Below are positions 1 through 7,377 of a DNA stretch of 7,487 bases, piece after piece. The position numbers and the translations under genes are program-made. The stretch covers positions 1 through 7,487 of the forward strand of contig CALGKL010000322.1 of the NCBI GenBank assembly GCA_937930495.1, in the 5' to 3' direction. This DNA is from an uncultured Gloeocapsa sp. GTDB lineage: Bacteria; Cyanobacteriota; Cyanobacteriia; Cyanobacteriales; Gloeocapsaceae. Numbering within the stretch: position 1 is the first letter of the stretch; every line of letters begins with the position of its first letter. The notes below the pieces were generated by a model that saw only the letters and a list, made by a program, of their open reading frames with translations, did no database searches and was not told the DNA's origin.

Positions 1-705
1 CTTTCTCTCGAGGAAATAGCCCAAATAGTGACCCTCATCAAACAACAAAATCCCGAAACCATTTGTTTTGTGGATAACTGTTATGGAGAATTCATAGAAT
101 TACAAGAACCTACAGAAGTCGGAGTAGATCTAATTGCCGGTTCACTGATTAAAAATCCTGGGGGGACAATCGTCACAGCGGGAGGATATCTCGCTGGCAA
201 AGCAGAATTAGTGGAGGCGGCCGCCTGTAGATTAACTGCCCCAGGAATAGGTAGCCACGGAGGAGCAACCTTTGACCAAAATCGATTACTATTTCAAGGT
301 TTATTTCTCGCTCCCCAAATGGTAGGGGAAGCGCTCAAAGGAACTCATCTAATTGCTTATGTTTTCGCCGAATTAGGTTATCCAGTCAATCCCCTTCCCC
401 TAGTCAAACGCCGAGATCTCATCCAAGCCATTAAATTTGGTTCACCAGAGAAATTAATCGCCTTTTGTCGAGCTATCCAAAGTCATTCCCCCATTGGCTC
501 ATATTTAGAACCCATACCAGCCTCTATGCCTGGTTACGAAAGTGAATTAGTTATGGCAGGAGGTACATTTATCGACGGTAGTACATCTGAATTATCAGCC
601 GACGGACCATTGCGAGAACCCTATATAGCCTTCTGTCAGGGGGGAACTCATTGGACTCATATAGCGATCGCCCTAGAAGCAGCTTTAGAAATCTTACCCT
701 CCTAG
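1..705 (+). CDS. PLP-dependent methionine gamma-lyase / aluminium-resistance family protein, 5' end missing
   Basis: The reading frame is open from base 1, so the N-terminal part lies outside the window. The GTG at 28 is an internal valine codon, not a start, because coding continues upstream of it (L-S-L-E-E-I-A-Q-I). About 234 residues remain; from memory the family (COG4100, Pfam Met_gamma_lyase) is roughly 400-430 residues, so nearly half is missing. Two PLP fold-type I landmarks are visible. FVDNCYGEF carries the Asp expected to contact the pyridine nitrogen (fragment residue 25), and GSLIKNPGG carries the Schiff-base Lys (fragment residue 51). The Gly-rich GGATFDQNR and the C-terminal stretch ending in ALEILPS also fit. 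The protein should be a cytosolic C-S lyase or transferase-like enzyme. The true substrate is not established for most members, and the aluminium-resistance name is historical. The gene ends at TAG 703-705, and a HIP1 octamer lies in its last codons. Confidence 0.85.
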   Translation, partial: LSLEEIAQIVTLIKQQNPETICFVDNCYGEFIELQEPTEVGVDLIAGSLIKNPGGTIVTAGGYLAGKAELVEAAACRLTAPGIGSHGGATFDQNRLLFQGLFLAPQMVGEALKGTHLIAYVFAELGYPVNPLPLVKRRDLIQAIKFGSPEKLIAFCRAIQSHSPIGSYLEPIPASMPGYESELVMAGGTFIDGSTSELSADGPLREPYIAFCQGGTHWTHIAIALEAALEILPS

Positions 706-728
706 AGGTTAGATCAGAGATTGTACTC

Positions 729-763
729 CCGAACCTTTCTCTAATTCCCCAAATCAGGTTCGG
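729..763. repeat. 8-bp perfect inverted repeat upstream of dnaK
   Basis: CCGAACCT (729-736) and AGGTTCGG (756-763) are perfect inverted copies separated by 19 bp. No T-run follows on either strand, so it is not a textbook intrinsic terminator for the preceding gene. The spacer contains TCTAAT (740-745), a 5/6 match to a -10 hexamer without a recognisable -35. The repeat could be an operator, an RNA hairpin in the dnaK leader, or a weak 3' stabiliser for the upstream mRNA. It is not the CIRCE/HrcA element, whose arms are TTAGCACTC and GAGTGCTAA. Confidence 0.55.
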
Positions 764-775
764 AAAACTACACTA

Positions 776-806
776 TCAACAAAATCTGGTTTCCTGCACT
801 ATAGAT
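776..806 (+). promoter_or_regulatory. weak candidate promoter for dnaK
   Basis: TCAACA (776-781) and TATAGA (800-805) each match the sigma-70 consensus at 4 of 6 positions and are 18 bp apart. They would place transcription start near 812, about 30 nt before the dnaK ATG, in an A-rich leader. The area is AT-rich, so such a match could arise by chance. An alternative -10 (TCTAAT) lies further upstream inside the inverted repeat. Confidence 0.28.
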
Positions 807-842
807 ATATAAACAAAAAAATAAATTAGGAGCAGAGATTTT

Positions 843-2747
843 ATGGGAAAAGTTGTAGGTATAGATTTAGGCACAACCAACTCTTGCGTAGCGGTTATGG
901 AAGGGGGTAAACCCACGGTTATTGCCAACGCCGAAGGATTTCGCACCACTCCTTCAGTGGTCGCTTACGCTAAAAACGATGATTTGCTAGTAGGTCAAAT
1001 CGCTAAGCGTCAAGCGGTGATGAACCCTAGTAATACCTTTTATTCAGTTAAACGTTTTATTGGACGTAAATACGACGAAGTAACCAACGAAACCACAGAA
1101 GTATCATACAAAGTATTACGAGATAACAACGGTAATGTTAAGATAGATTGTCCTGCTAAGGGGAAACAATTTGCTCCTGAAGAAATCTCCGCACAGGTTT
1201 TACGTAAACTTGTAGAAGACGCTAGTAAATATCTCGGGGAACCTGTTACCCAAGCAGTAATTACCGTCCCTGCTTATTTCAACGACTCTCAACGTCAAGC
1301 TACCAAAGACGCGGGTAAAATCGCCGGGATAGAAGTACTCAGAATCATCAACGAACCCACCGCTGCTTCTCTAGCTTATGGCTTAGATAAAAAAAGTAAC
1401 GAAACTATCCTAGTCTTCGACCTAGGGGGTGGTACTTTTGACGTATCTATTCTCGAAGTTGGTGACGGAGTGTTTGAAGTTCTAGCTACCTCTGGAGATA
1501 CTCACTTAGGTGGGGATGACTTTGATAAAAAAATCGTGGACTACCTGGCTAACGACTTCAAAGCGAAAGAAGGTATCGACTTACGCAAAGACAAACAAGC
1601 TTTACAACGTCTCACCGAAGCTGCTGAAAAAGCGAAAATCGAACTTTCTAGCGTTACCCAAACCGAAATCAACTTACCCTTTATTACCGCAACTCCCGAA
1701 GGTCCAAAACACCTAGATTTAACCCTGACTAGAGCTAAATTTGAGGAACTTTGCTCTGATTTAATCGATCGCTGTCGTTTACCGGTAGAAAACGCGATTC
1801 GTGATGCGAAAATTAGTCTAGACCAAATCGATGAAGTTGTCCTCGTCGGTGGTTCTACCCGTATCCCCGCGATTCAAGAACTAGTCAAACGCATGCTCAA
1901 AAAAGAGCCCAACCAAACCGTTAACCCTGATGAAGTAGTAGCTGTTGGTGCAGCGGTGCAAGCGGGGGTTTTAGCCGGAGAGGTCAAAGATATTCTTCTT
2001 CTTGACGTTACTCCCTTATCTTTGGGTGTGGAAACCTATGGCGGTGTCATGACTACTATTATCGCTCGTAATACTACTATTCCGACGAAAAAATCAGAAG
2101 TCTTTTCCACCGCAGCTGATGGTCAGACCAACGTAGAGATTAAAGTACTACAGGGTGAGCGCTCCATGGCTCAAGATAATAAGAGTCTAGGTACTTTCCG
2201 TCTCGATGGTATTCCTCCTGCACCTCGTGGTGTTCCCCAGATTGAGGTAACTTTTGATATCGATGCTAACGGTATTCTCAATGTTACCGCTAAAGATAAA
2301 GGCACTGGCAAAGAACAGTCTATCAGCATCACCGGTGCTTCTACTCTACCTAACGAGGAAGTGGAACGCATGGTTAAAGAAGCTGAAGCTAATGCTGCGG
2401 CCGATAAAGAACGTCGTGAGAAGATTGAACGCAAAAACCAAGCCGAAGCTAGCGTTTATCAAGCGGAAAAACAACTGCAAGAACTCGGTGACAAAGTACC
2501 CGCTAATGATAAAGCTAAGGCTGAATCCCTGATTAGCGATCTCAAAGATGCTCTGGCTAAAGATGATGATCAACGGATCACGACTTTAATGCCTGAACTA
2601 CAACAAACTCTCTATACCATTGGTAGTAATATCTATCAACAAGCAGGGGATAGTAACTCAGGACCTACCGACGGTGCTAGTGGTTCAAGTAGTTCTTCCG
2701 GTGGCGATGATGTTATCGATGCTGAGTTCTCTGAAACTAAAGAATAG
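843..2747 (+). CDS. dnaK: molecular chaperone DnaK (Hsp70), DnaK2-like
   Basis: The 634-residue protein is a full-length ATP-driven Hsp70 that binds and releases hydrophobic segments of unfolded proteins with DnaJ and GrpE. All three Hsp70 signatures are present: IDLGTTNS at 7-14, [12 protein letters not shown] at 191-202 and [11 protein letters not shown] at 332-342. D8, K70, E171 and T198 sit where E. coli DnaK has its ATPase and autophosphorylation residues. The hydrophobic linker [10 protein letters not shown] (383-392) leads into the beta-sandwich substrate domain (to about 500) and the helical lid (about 505-600). A Ser/Gly-rich tail precedes DDVIDAEF (622-629), the usual co-chaperone-binding end. 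From memory, the sequence is closest to cyanobacterial DnaK2, the housekeeping and stress paralogue. The ATG at 843 is supported by AGGAG at 828-832, 10 nt upstream. No dnaJ or grpE is adjacent and no CIRCE element is seen. HIP1 is absent from this gene. Confidence 0.98.
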   Translation: MGKVVGIDLGTTNSCVAVMEGGKPTVIANAEGFRTTPSVVAYAKNDDLLVGQIAKRQAVMNPSNTFYSVKRFIGRKYDEVTNETTEVSYKVLRDNNGNVKIDCPAKGKQFAPEEISAQVLRKLVEDASKYLGEPVTQAVITVPAYFNDSQRQATKDAGKIAGIEVLRIINEPTAASLAYGLDKKSNETILVFDLGGGTFDVSILEVGDGVFEVLATSGDTHLGGDDFDKKIVDYLANDFKAKEGIDLRKDKQALQRLTEAAEKAKIELSSVTQTEINLPFITATPEGPKHLDLTLTRAKFEELCSDLIDRCRLPVENAIRDAKISLDQIDEVVLVGGSTRIPAIQELVKRMLKKEPNQTVNPDEVVAVGAAVQAGVLAGEVKDILLLDVTPLSLGVETYGGVMTTIIARNTTIPTKKSEVFSTAADGQTNVEIKVLQGERSMAQDNKSLGTFRLDGIPPAPRGVPQIEVTFDIDANGILNVTAKDKGTGKEQSISITGASTLPNEEVERMVKEAEANAAADKERREKIERKNQAEASVYQAEKQLQELGDKVPANDKAKAESLISDLKDALAKDDDQRITTLMPELQQTLYTIGSNIYQQAGDSNSGPTDGASGSSSSSGGDDVIDAEFSETKE

Positions 2748-2819
2748 ATTGCTCTTGGGTTTTCCGAGTTTTCTCCTACTAAATTAGCCGAGAACAAGGT
2801 TGTTTTATTAAAGCTCTAG

Positions 2820-2864
2820 CTCCGATGAGGATATTATGACTTCCTATCGGAGTGCCTTGTTTTC
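2820..2864 (+). terminator. intrinsic terminator after dnaK
   Basis: CTCCGAT (2820-2826) pairs with ATCGGAG (2846-2852). After a single bulged G at 2827, AGG (2828-2830) pairs with CCT (2843-2845), giving a 10-bp stem with a 12-nt loop. TGCCTTGTTTT follows, a T-rich though interrupted tail. It lies 72 bp past the dnaK stop and should end most dnaK transcripts before the acyltransferase gene. An outer pair of arms, AACAAGG (2793-2799) and CCTTGTT (2855-2861), could compete with the tail. Confidence 0.62.
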
Positions 2865-2938
2865 TGAGCTAAGCTCTAATTTGCTCTCAGAGACCATCGG
2901 GAAATCTCTATTGACATCATTGTTAAATACTTTTGCCC

Positions 2939-3868
2939 ATGAATATCAAAGCAATGGAAAAACTTGGCGCTGTTATTCTCTCTTGTACTGAGTTTGCCGA
3001 GTTATATCTTAAAGCTACTTTAGCTCCTCCTGATACTCTCACGGGTTGGTCTCTTGACGATCGCGATCCTCAGGTTATTAAAAAGTTAATGCCCTGTTAT
3101 GCTTGGTTATATAACTATTATTTTCGGGTTAAAACCGATGGTTGGGAAAATATCCCCGAAGACCAACAGGTATTATTGATCGGCTCCCATAACGGTGGTT
3201 TAGCCGCTCCAGATATGTTGATGATGGTTTATGATTGGTTTCGACGTTTTGGGACAGAAAGGCTAACCTACGCGCTGATGGATGCACGTGCTTGGCAATT
3301 GTTACCTCCCCTAGCTCGTTTGGCTACTCAAGTTGGTGCAATTCAAGCTCATCCTCGTATGGCGATGGCTGCTCTCAATCGTGGTGCTAGTCTCTTGATT
3401 TATCCTGGGGGATTTCGCGATCTTTTTCGACCTTATACTTTAAGAAATTCTATTTATTTTGCTGGTAATCGCGCTTTTATCAAATTAGCTTTACGATATC
3501 AATTACCGATTATTCCCTTTATTTCTTATGGGGCTCATTCTACTTTATTGGTTTTAACCGATATTTATCCTCAATTGCAACAGTTGGAGCGATGGGGATT
3601 AGTTAATTTAGATAAGTTTGATTTAGAAGTTTTTCCTATCTATTTGGGTTTACCTTGGGGAATTGGTATTGGTCCCTTACCGAATATTCCTTTACCTAGA
3701 CAATTACATACTAGGGTTGGTTCGCCGATTGTGTTTGATAGATCTGGTCAACAAGCTGCTCTTGATCAGCAATATGTCAATCAATGTTATGATCTGGTTT
3801 GTGAACTGATGCAGCAACAGCTTGATCAATTAGTTCAAGAGGAGGAAACTCCTAAGCGGGAACATTAA
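2939..3868 (+). CDS. PlsC-like (LPLAT superfamily) acyltransferase
   Basis: The predicted 309-residue protein resembles membrane-associated acyltransferases that move fatty acyl groups onto glycerolipid or other alcohol acceptors. The probable active-site block is [11 protein letters not shown] (82-92), with H84 as the candidate catalytic base. The spacing to the Asp is H-x7-D rather than the classic PlsC H-x4-D, which resembles the MGAT/DGAT2-like branch. YPGGFRD (155-161) matches the conserved acceptor-site block, followed by a hydrophobic [13 protein letters not shown] segment (190-202). No signal peptide is evident. The acceptor cannot be told from sequence: lysophosphatidate, diacylglycerol or phytol are all possible, and cyanobacterial relatives have been linked to neutral lipid or phytyl ester synthesis. 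An in-frame stop at 2924-2926 limits the start to TTG 2933, ATG 2939 or ATG 2954. ATG 2939 is preferred, but none has a Shine-Dalgarno sequence. The 3' end overlaps convergent lysC by 17 bp. Confidence 0.82.
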   Translation: MNIKAMEKLGAVILSCTEFAELYLKATLAPPDTLTGWSLDDRDPQVIKKLMPCYAWLYNYYFRVKTDGWENIPEDQQVLLIGSHNGGLAAPDMLMMVYDWFRRFGTERLTYALMDARAWQLLPPLARLATQVGAIQAHPRMAMAALNRGASLLIYPGGFRDLFRPYTLRNSIYFAGNRAFIKLALRYQLPIIPFISYGAHSTLLVLTDIYPQLQQLERWGLVNLDKFDLEVFPIYLGLPWGIGIGPLPNIPLPRQLHTRVGSPIVFDRSGQQAALDQQYVNQCYDLVCELMQQQLDQLVQEEETPKREH

Positions 3869-3890
3869 TTCTGGTTTCTCCTCCTAAACC
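3839..3890. repeat. overlapping hairpins at the convergent 3' ends
   Basis: Three mutually exclusive stems can form here. AGGAG-GAAA-CTCCT (3840-3853) is a 5-bp stem with a GAAA tetraloop on the plus-strand RNA. GAGGAG/AAAC (3839-3849, one bulged G) can pair with GTTTCTCCTC (3874-3883) around a 24-nt loop. GGTTT/AAACC (3873-3890) is a third. No T-run follows, so intrinsic termination is doubtful, but no other terminator candidate is seen between the two genes. Confidence 0.4.
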
Positions 3891-5657
3891 AAAAGCACTA
3901 TGAGTGACTCGTAATGCTTTTTCAGCGTCTACCTTAGGTACTACACAACTAACTTTAATCTCTGATGTAGCGATCATCTCAATATTGATATTAGCTTGGG
4001 CTAAAGCGCTAAAAAATTGCGCCGCTACCCCAGGATGTCCGATCATCCCTGAACCAACTATACTAACTTTAGCGATTTCTCTGTCAATAGCTAGGGGAGG
4101 ACAACCCATGGAGGTAATCAAATCAGCTAAAGCGGTACAAGCTAAATCAACGTCATCCTCGGAGATGGTAAAAGCGATATCTCGGGTACGTTGTGATTCT
4201 TTAAAATCATCCCGTTGGGATTGAATAATCATATAGACACTAATATTCTTTTGCGCTAGAAGGTTAAAAATAGCAGCAGCCATCCCTGGTTGGTCCGGAA
4301 TTTGCCGAATTGCTAAACGAGCTTGTTTTAAGTCTAAGGCTACACCCCGTACTGATGGTGTAGGTGGAGAAGCTGACTCAGACATTTTTACCGGGGAAGA
4401 TTCTATCTCAAAAGCTTGACATAAACTGGCGATCGCCTTGTCTAATTCGGCTGCAGCGATGACACAACTCATTTTTACTTCTGAGGTAGAGATGAGTTTG
4501 ATATTAATTCCTTGATTAGCTAGGGTTTGGAACATTTTTGCTGCTATTCCGGGACGTCCAATGATTCCTGCTCCTGTAATGGCTACTTTGGCGATTTTTT
4601 CTTCTATTACTACTTCTGCTTCTTGACTTTTTTCGGGTGTACTGCGGAGGATGGGTGCTATTTTTTTGGCTACCGCTGCTGCTTTTTCCTTCATTTCTGT
4701 CGCCACGGTAAAAGCGATATCATTGGTATTTTCGGCGTGGATCGATTGAATAATCAAATCTACGTCTAATCCCGCTGTGGCGATTTCGCCAAACAGACGC
4801 GCTGCTATTCCTGGTCTATCTGGTATTTGTAAGATGGTTATTTGGGTTTGCTCTCGATCGTATTCTACGCTATTGACCGGGCGATTGAGTTCCAGGTTTT
4901 GCAGAGATACTGACTGAGGTAAGGGTGAGATTACTTTTGTCCCAGGGTCATCGGTCCAACTAGATCTCACTACTAGGGGTACGCCGTAATTCCTGGCTAT
5001 TTCTACGGCTCTAGGGTGCAATACTTTTGCCCCTAGACTGGCTAATTCGAGCATTTCATCACTGGTGATTTCTCTTAGCAGTTGTGCTTCTGGGACAAGG
5101 CGTGGATCGGTGGTCAGGATTCCTGGTACATCTGTGTATATCTCGCATAAGTCTGCTTGTAGTGAGGCGGCTAAGGCTACCGCTGAGGTATCTGAGCCAC
5201 CTCTCCCTAGGGTAGTTATCTCTAAGTCGTTACTTTGACTGATTCCTTGAAATCCTGCTACGACCACTACTTCTCCTTGATTGAGGTGACGTTGGATCCT
5301 CTCTTTTCTGATTTCTAGGATACGTGCTTTACTATGTTCTCCTTCGGTGACTATCCCTACTTGTGCTCCTGTTAGAGATATGGCTGGTTGTCCTTGACTC
5401 TGTAGTGCCATGCTTAAGAGGGCGATGGACACCTGTTCTCCTGTGGAGAGGAGCATATCCATTTCTCGACGACTGGGATTGTCTGAGATTTCTTTGGCTA
5501 AACTAACTAATCCGTCGGTGGTTTTTCCCATGGCGGATACTACTACTACTACTTGATTTCCCCCTTGGACGGTTTGTTGTACTCTTGCGGCTACTTTTTT
5601 GATGCGTTCTATAGAACCTACTGATGTACCACCGTATTTTTGCACTATTAGCGCCAT
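3852..5657 (-). CDS. lysC: aspartate kinase with four ACT domains
   Basis: Aspartate kinase phosphorylates L-aspartate to aspartyl-4-phosphate, the first step toward lysine, threonine, methionine and isoleucine. The 601-residue protein has the amino-acid-kinase fold at about 1-245: KYGGTS (7-12, catalytic Lys 7), STGE (71-74), GRGGSDT (151-157), and TDVPGI with DPR (175-186). Four ACT regulatory domains follow, at roughly 270-335, 355-415, 446-515 and 528-590. They form two tandem pairs joined by a Ser/Pro-rich linker (417-440). Domains 1 and 3 share IPD-x-PG and IIQS, and domains 2 and 4 share the KV-I-G-G-IG-PG pattern, showing an internal duplication. Most bacterial LysC proteins are near 400 residues with two ACT domains; the 600-residue form is typical of cyanobacteria, where lysine and threonine are known effectors. 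ATG 5657 gives the family N-terminus [12 protein letters not shown], although the frame stays open upstream. The gene follows the TPR gene by 13 bp. Confidence 0.97.
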   Translation of the reverse strand: MALIVQKYGGTSVGSIERIKKVAARVQQTVQGGNQVVVVVSAMGKTTDGLVSLAKEISDNPSRREMDMLLSTGEQVSIALLSMALQSQGQPAISLTGAQVGIVTEGEHSKARILEIRKERIQRHLNQGEVVVVAGFQGISQSNDLEITTLGRGGSDTSAVALAASLQADLCEIYTDVPGILTTDPRLVPEAQLLREITSDEMLELASLGAKVLHPRAVEIARNYGVPLVVRSSWTDDPGTKVISPLPQSVSLQNLELNRPVNSVEYDREQTQITILQIPDRPGIAARLFGEIATAGLDVDLIIQSIHAENTNDIAFTVATEMKEKAAAVAKKIAPILRSTPEKSQEAEVVIEEKIAKVAITGAGIIGRPGIAAKMFQTLANQGINIKLISTSEVKMSCVIAAAELDKAIASLCQAFEIESSPVKMSESASPPTPSVRGVALDLKQARLAIRQIPDQPGMAAAIFNLLAQKNISVYMIIQSQRDDFKESQRTRDIAFTISEDDVDLACTALADLITSMGCPPLAIDREIAKVSIVGSGMIGHPGVAAQFFSALAQANINIEMIATSEIKVSCVVPKVDAEKALRVTHSAFGLGGETRINVPA

Positions 5658-5670
5658 TGACTCTTGTTTT

Positions 5671-6543
5671 TTACTCCTGTTGTGTTGGTGATTTTTGTAA
5701 TTGACTGATTACGTCTTGCATGGTGGGGTCTTCTAGGAAAATTGTGGTATCTCTGATTAACCTTTCTCCCCAGAGATTTTTTTTGAGGTAGTCTAAGTCT
5801 GCATAGCTACTGTCTAAAAATAGAGCTTTTTTTCCTAAGTCTAGTCCTTCTGCTTTTTTTCCTTGAGTATAATTAGCTACGGCGATCGCTAACATTGGTT
5901 CTGGTTGTTGATCGTCTAATTCTAGGGTTTTTTCCCAAAGTTCGAGCGCTGTGGCTACGTCTCCCTGTTCATATTTAACCAAGCCAATGTTATTAATCGA
6001 GGGCCAAAATTTCGGCTCTATTTCTAGCGATCTTTCATAACTAGCGATCGCCTGTTCATATTGCTTTAACATTAAATAGGAGTTGCCTAATTCGAACAAC
6101 CCCTGGATGGAATTGGGTTCTAGGGCTAAACCTGCTTCGAGATTTTTAATCGCCTCTTGATAGTCCCCTTTTTGAAAATAGGCGCTACCAACGGCTAATA
6201 AAATACTTCCTTCTTTTGGGGCTAGTTTTTGGGCTTTTTCTAAAGCGTTGATCCCTTTTTCTATTTCTCCACCTTCTATATATATAGTTCCTAAAACTAA
6301 CCAGGGTTCGAACCTCTCAGGAGCTAGTTGTGTAGCTAATTCTGCTCTCGGTAAAGCTAATTCTGGTTTGCCAAAACGCAATAATTCGATTACGTCTTGT
6401 GTTAATTTTATCCCTATGGACTCTGCTTGTTCTGGGTTGACTTCAGGACTATAGGGTAATAAGGCTTGTCCTAAGACGGGGGATACAGTCAGAGTCAGAC
6501 TGGTACTAGCTATTAATGATAATATCCAATTAAATTTGGGCAC
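5671..6543 (-). CDS. exported TPR-repeat protein
   Basis: I do not recognise a specific named gene. The 290-residue protein starts with a signal-peptide-like segment: K3, then hydrophobic residues 6-25, with likely cleavage near VLG-QA (residues 25-27). It should therefore be periplasmic, thylakoid-lumenal or membrane-anchored. Regular 34-residue tetratricopeptide units follow at about 79-112, 113-146, 147-180, 181-214 and 215-248, preceded by a weaker unit at 45-78. They carry the W/L-G-Y-A-P pattern, for example [20 protein letters not shown] at 152-171. A charged C-terminal tail (249-290) has no repeats. TPR arrays bind other proteins, so a scaffold or assembly role is likely but the partner is unknown. 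The start is GTG 6543: an in-frame TAA lies four codons upstream and no better start exists before the signal peptide. The leader is short and lacks a Shine-Dalgarno site. The gene is followed 13 bp later by lysC and lies 100 bp after trmD. Confidence 0.88.
   Translation of the reverse strand: MPKFNWILSLIASTSLTLTVSPVLGQALLPYSPEVNPEQAESIGIKLTQDVIELLRFGKPELALPRAELATQLAPERFEPWLVLGTIYIEGGEIEKGINALEKAQKLAPKEGSILLAVGSAYFQKGDYQEAIKNLEAGLALEPNSIQGLFELGNSYLMLKQYEQAIASYERSLEIEPKFWPSINNIGLVKYEQGDVATALELWEKTLELDDQQPEPMLAIAVANYTQGKKAEGLDLGKKALFLDSSYADLDYLKKNLWGERLIRDTTIFLEDPTMQDVISQLQKSPTQQE
5674..5678 (-). promoter_or_regulatory. Shine-Dalgarno-like AGGAG at the TPR/lysC junction
   Basis: On the minus strand AGGAG runs directly into the TAA stop of the TPR gene (AGGAGTAA), 16 nt before the lysC ATG. 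That spacing is long for a Shine-Dalgarno site; a weaker AAGAG lies 3-4 nt before the ATG. Ribosomes ending the TPR frame would sit on this site, which fits translational coupling to lysC. Confidence 0.4.
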
Positions 6544-6569
6544 TTTTATCGGTTAAATTATTAATGTTG

Positions 6570-6598
6570 ATTGTACCATTTTAAGGTCTCTCAGGCAA
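6570..6598 (-). promoter_or_regulatory. sigma-70-type promoter for TPR-lysC
   Basis: On the minus strand, TTGCCT (6598-6593, 4/6 to the -35 consensus) is followed after exactly 17 bp by TACAAT (6575-6570, 5/6 to -10). TG lies one base upstream of the -10 (TGG-TACAAT), making an extended -10. Transcription would start near 6563, leaving about 20 nt of leader before the GTG start. This would allow TPR-lysC expression independent of trmD. Confidence 0.55.
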
Positions 6599-6643
6599 AA
6601 ACCAACGCTTTAACTCTAATCTGGCGATCGCTTTTCCTGAGCT

Positions 6644-7339
6644 TTAGCAAGAGCTAACATTTTGCCATTTATGGAATAAATCAGGACGTCTGGTGCGAGT
6701 CCTCTCGATTTGTTGTTCTCTTCTCCAGGAAGCGATCGCTTCGTGGTTACCTGATCTTAAAACTTCGGGAACTTCCCAACCTCGGAACACAGCAGGACGG
6801 GTATATTGGGGATAGTCTAATAAACCCTCTTCAAAACTTTCTGCTTTCAAAGATGCTTCTTTCCCTACTGTTCCGGGTAATAATCTCACTACTCCGTTAA
6901 TTAAGGCTAACGCTGGTATTTCTCCACAAGTTAGGACAAAATCCCCTAGGGATATCTCTAAGTCTAATAAATTACTCACTCTTTCATCTACTCCTTCGTA
7001 ATGACCACAAATGATGATCAATTGCTGATAATTACTAGCTAAGTCTTTGAGTAAGGTTTGATTAAGGGGTTTACCCATGGGACTCATCAGGATAATCTGC
7101 TTTTTACCGATAATCTCTAGAGATTCTACAGCCGCAAAAATAGGCTCGGGTTTGAGTAACATTCCTGCTCCCCCTCCGTAGGGTTCGTCATCTACCCGGT
7201 GATGTTTATCGGTGGTAAAGTCTCGAGGATTGATCAGGTTGACTTTGGCGATCTCTTTGGCTAAGGCTTTTCCTAATAACCCAGAATGCAATGGCGAGGT
7301 AAAAAAATCGGGAAATAGGGTAATAATATCTAATTGCAT
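6644..7339 (-). CDS. trmD: tRNA (guanine-N1-)-methyltransferase TrmD
   Basis: TrmD uses S-adenosylmethionine to methylate N1 of G37 next to the anticodon, preventing +1 frameshifts. It is a dimeric SPOUT-class (trefoil-knot) cytosolic enzyme. The 231-residue length is normal for the short form. Visible family blocks are LFPDFF (8-13), DDEPYGGGAGM (50-60), GHYEGVDERV (112-121), GDFVLTCGE (132-140), VRLLPGTVG (151-159), LLDYPQYTRP (173-182) and GNHEAIASWRR (197-207). R152 aligns with catalytic Arg154 of E. coli. Two substitutions stand out: C138 replaces Gly140 in the AdoMet-site loop, and E167 stands where E. coli has catalytic Asp169. The frame is otherwise intact. The start is ATG 7339; an in-frame TAA lies at 7358-7360, and GAG sits close upstream of the ATG. 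No rimM, rpsP or rplS, its usual partners in many bacteria, is adjacent. The tRNA gene to the right is divergent. Confidence 0.97.
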   Translation of the reverse strand: MQLDIITLFPDFFTSPLHSGLLGKALAKEIAKVNLINPRDFTTDKHHRVDDEPYGGGAGMLLKPEPIFAAVESLEIIGKKQIILMSPMGKPLNQTLLKDLASNYQQLIIICGHYEGVDERVSNLLDLEISLGDFVLTCGEIPALALINGVVRLLPGTVGKEASLKAESFEEGLLDYPQYTRPAVFRGWEVPEVLRSGNHEAIASWRREQQIERTRTRRPDLFHKWQNVSSC

Positions 7340-7377
7340 GGACTCGAAATGCTTAAATTAGGCTCATTCTCTATCTT

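Larger units (their letters stand above)
664..6739. repeat. six dispersed HIP1 octamers (GCGATCGC)
   Basis: Exact copies lie at 664-671, 4429-4436, 5882-5889, 6044-6051, 6624-6631 and 6732-6739. Five are inside genes (PLP enzyme, lysC, TPR twice, trmD) and one lies in the trmD-TPR gap. By chance an octamer is expected about once per 65 kb, so six in 7.5 kb is a strong cyanobacterial signature. The interval 672-4428, covering dnaK and the acyltransferase gene, has none. Confidence 0.95.

Noticed and set aside
28..30. GTG at 28 as the start of the first gene
   Set aside because: The frame is open and family-like upstream to base 1, and the protein would lack its N-terminal half, so the gene is cut by the window.
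690..842. CIRCE/HrcA operator or RNA thermometer before dnaK
   Set aside because: No TTAGCACTC/GAGTGCTAA arms are present, and I found no convincing pairing that would hide the AGGAG site.
2346..2573. Open frames on both strands inside dnaK (also 1510-1716, 2171-2434, 2254-2532)
   Set aside because: They lie entirely within the conserved dnaK frame, encode no recognisable domain and are best explained as shadow frames.
2911..2916. Perfect TTGACA (-35 consensus) just before the acyltransferase gene
   Set aside because: No -10-like hexamer lies 16-18 bp downstream. TAAATA at 2924-2929 is only 7 bp away, and the proper position falls on the start codon.
2933..2935. TTG at 2933 as the acyltransferase start
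   Set aside because: ATG two codons downstream (2939) is a better initiator; neither has a Shine-Dalgarno site, so the choice remains uncertain.
4527..4769. Plus-strand open frame inside lysC rich in Phe, Tyr and Cys (also 3904-4224)
   Set aside because: The composition is an artefact of reading antisense to the ACT-domain codons, and no start context or family resemblance was seen.
6644..6657. TTAGC-AAGA-GCTAA hairpin spanning the trmD stop codon
   Set aside because: The stem is only 5 bp and has no T-run on the minus strand after it, so it is not supported as a terminator.
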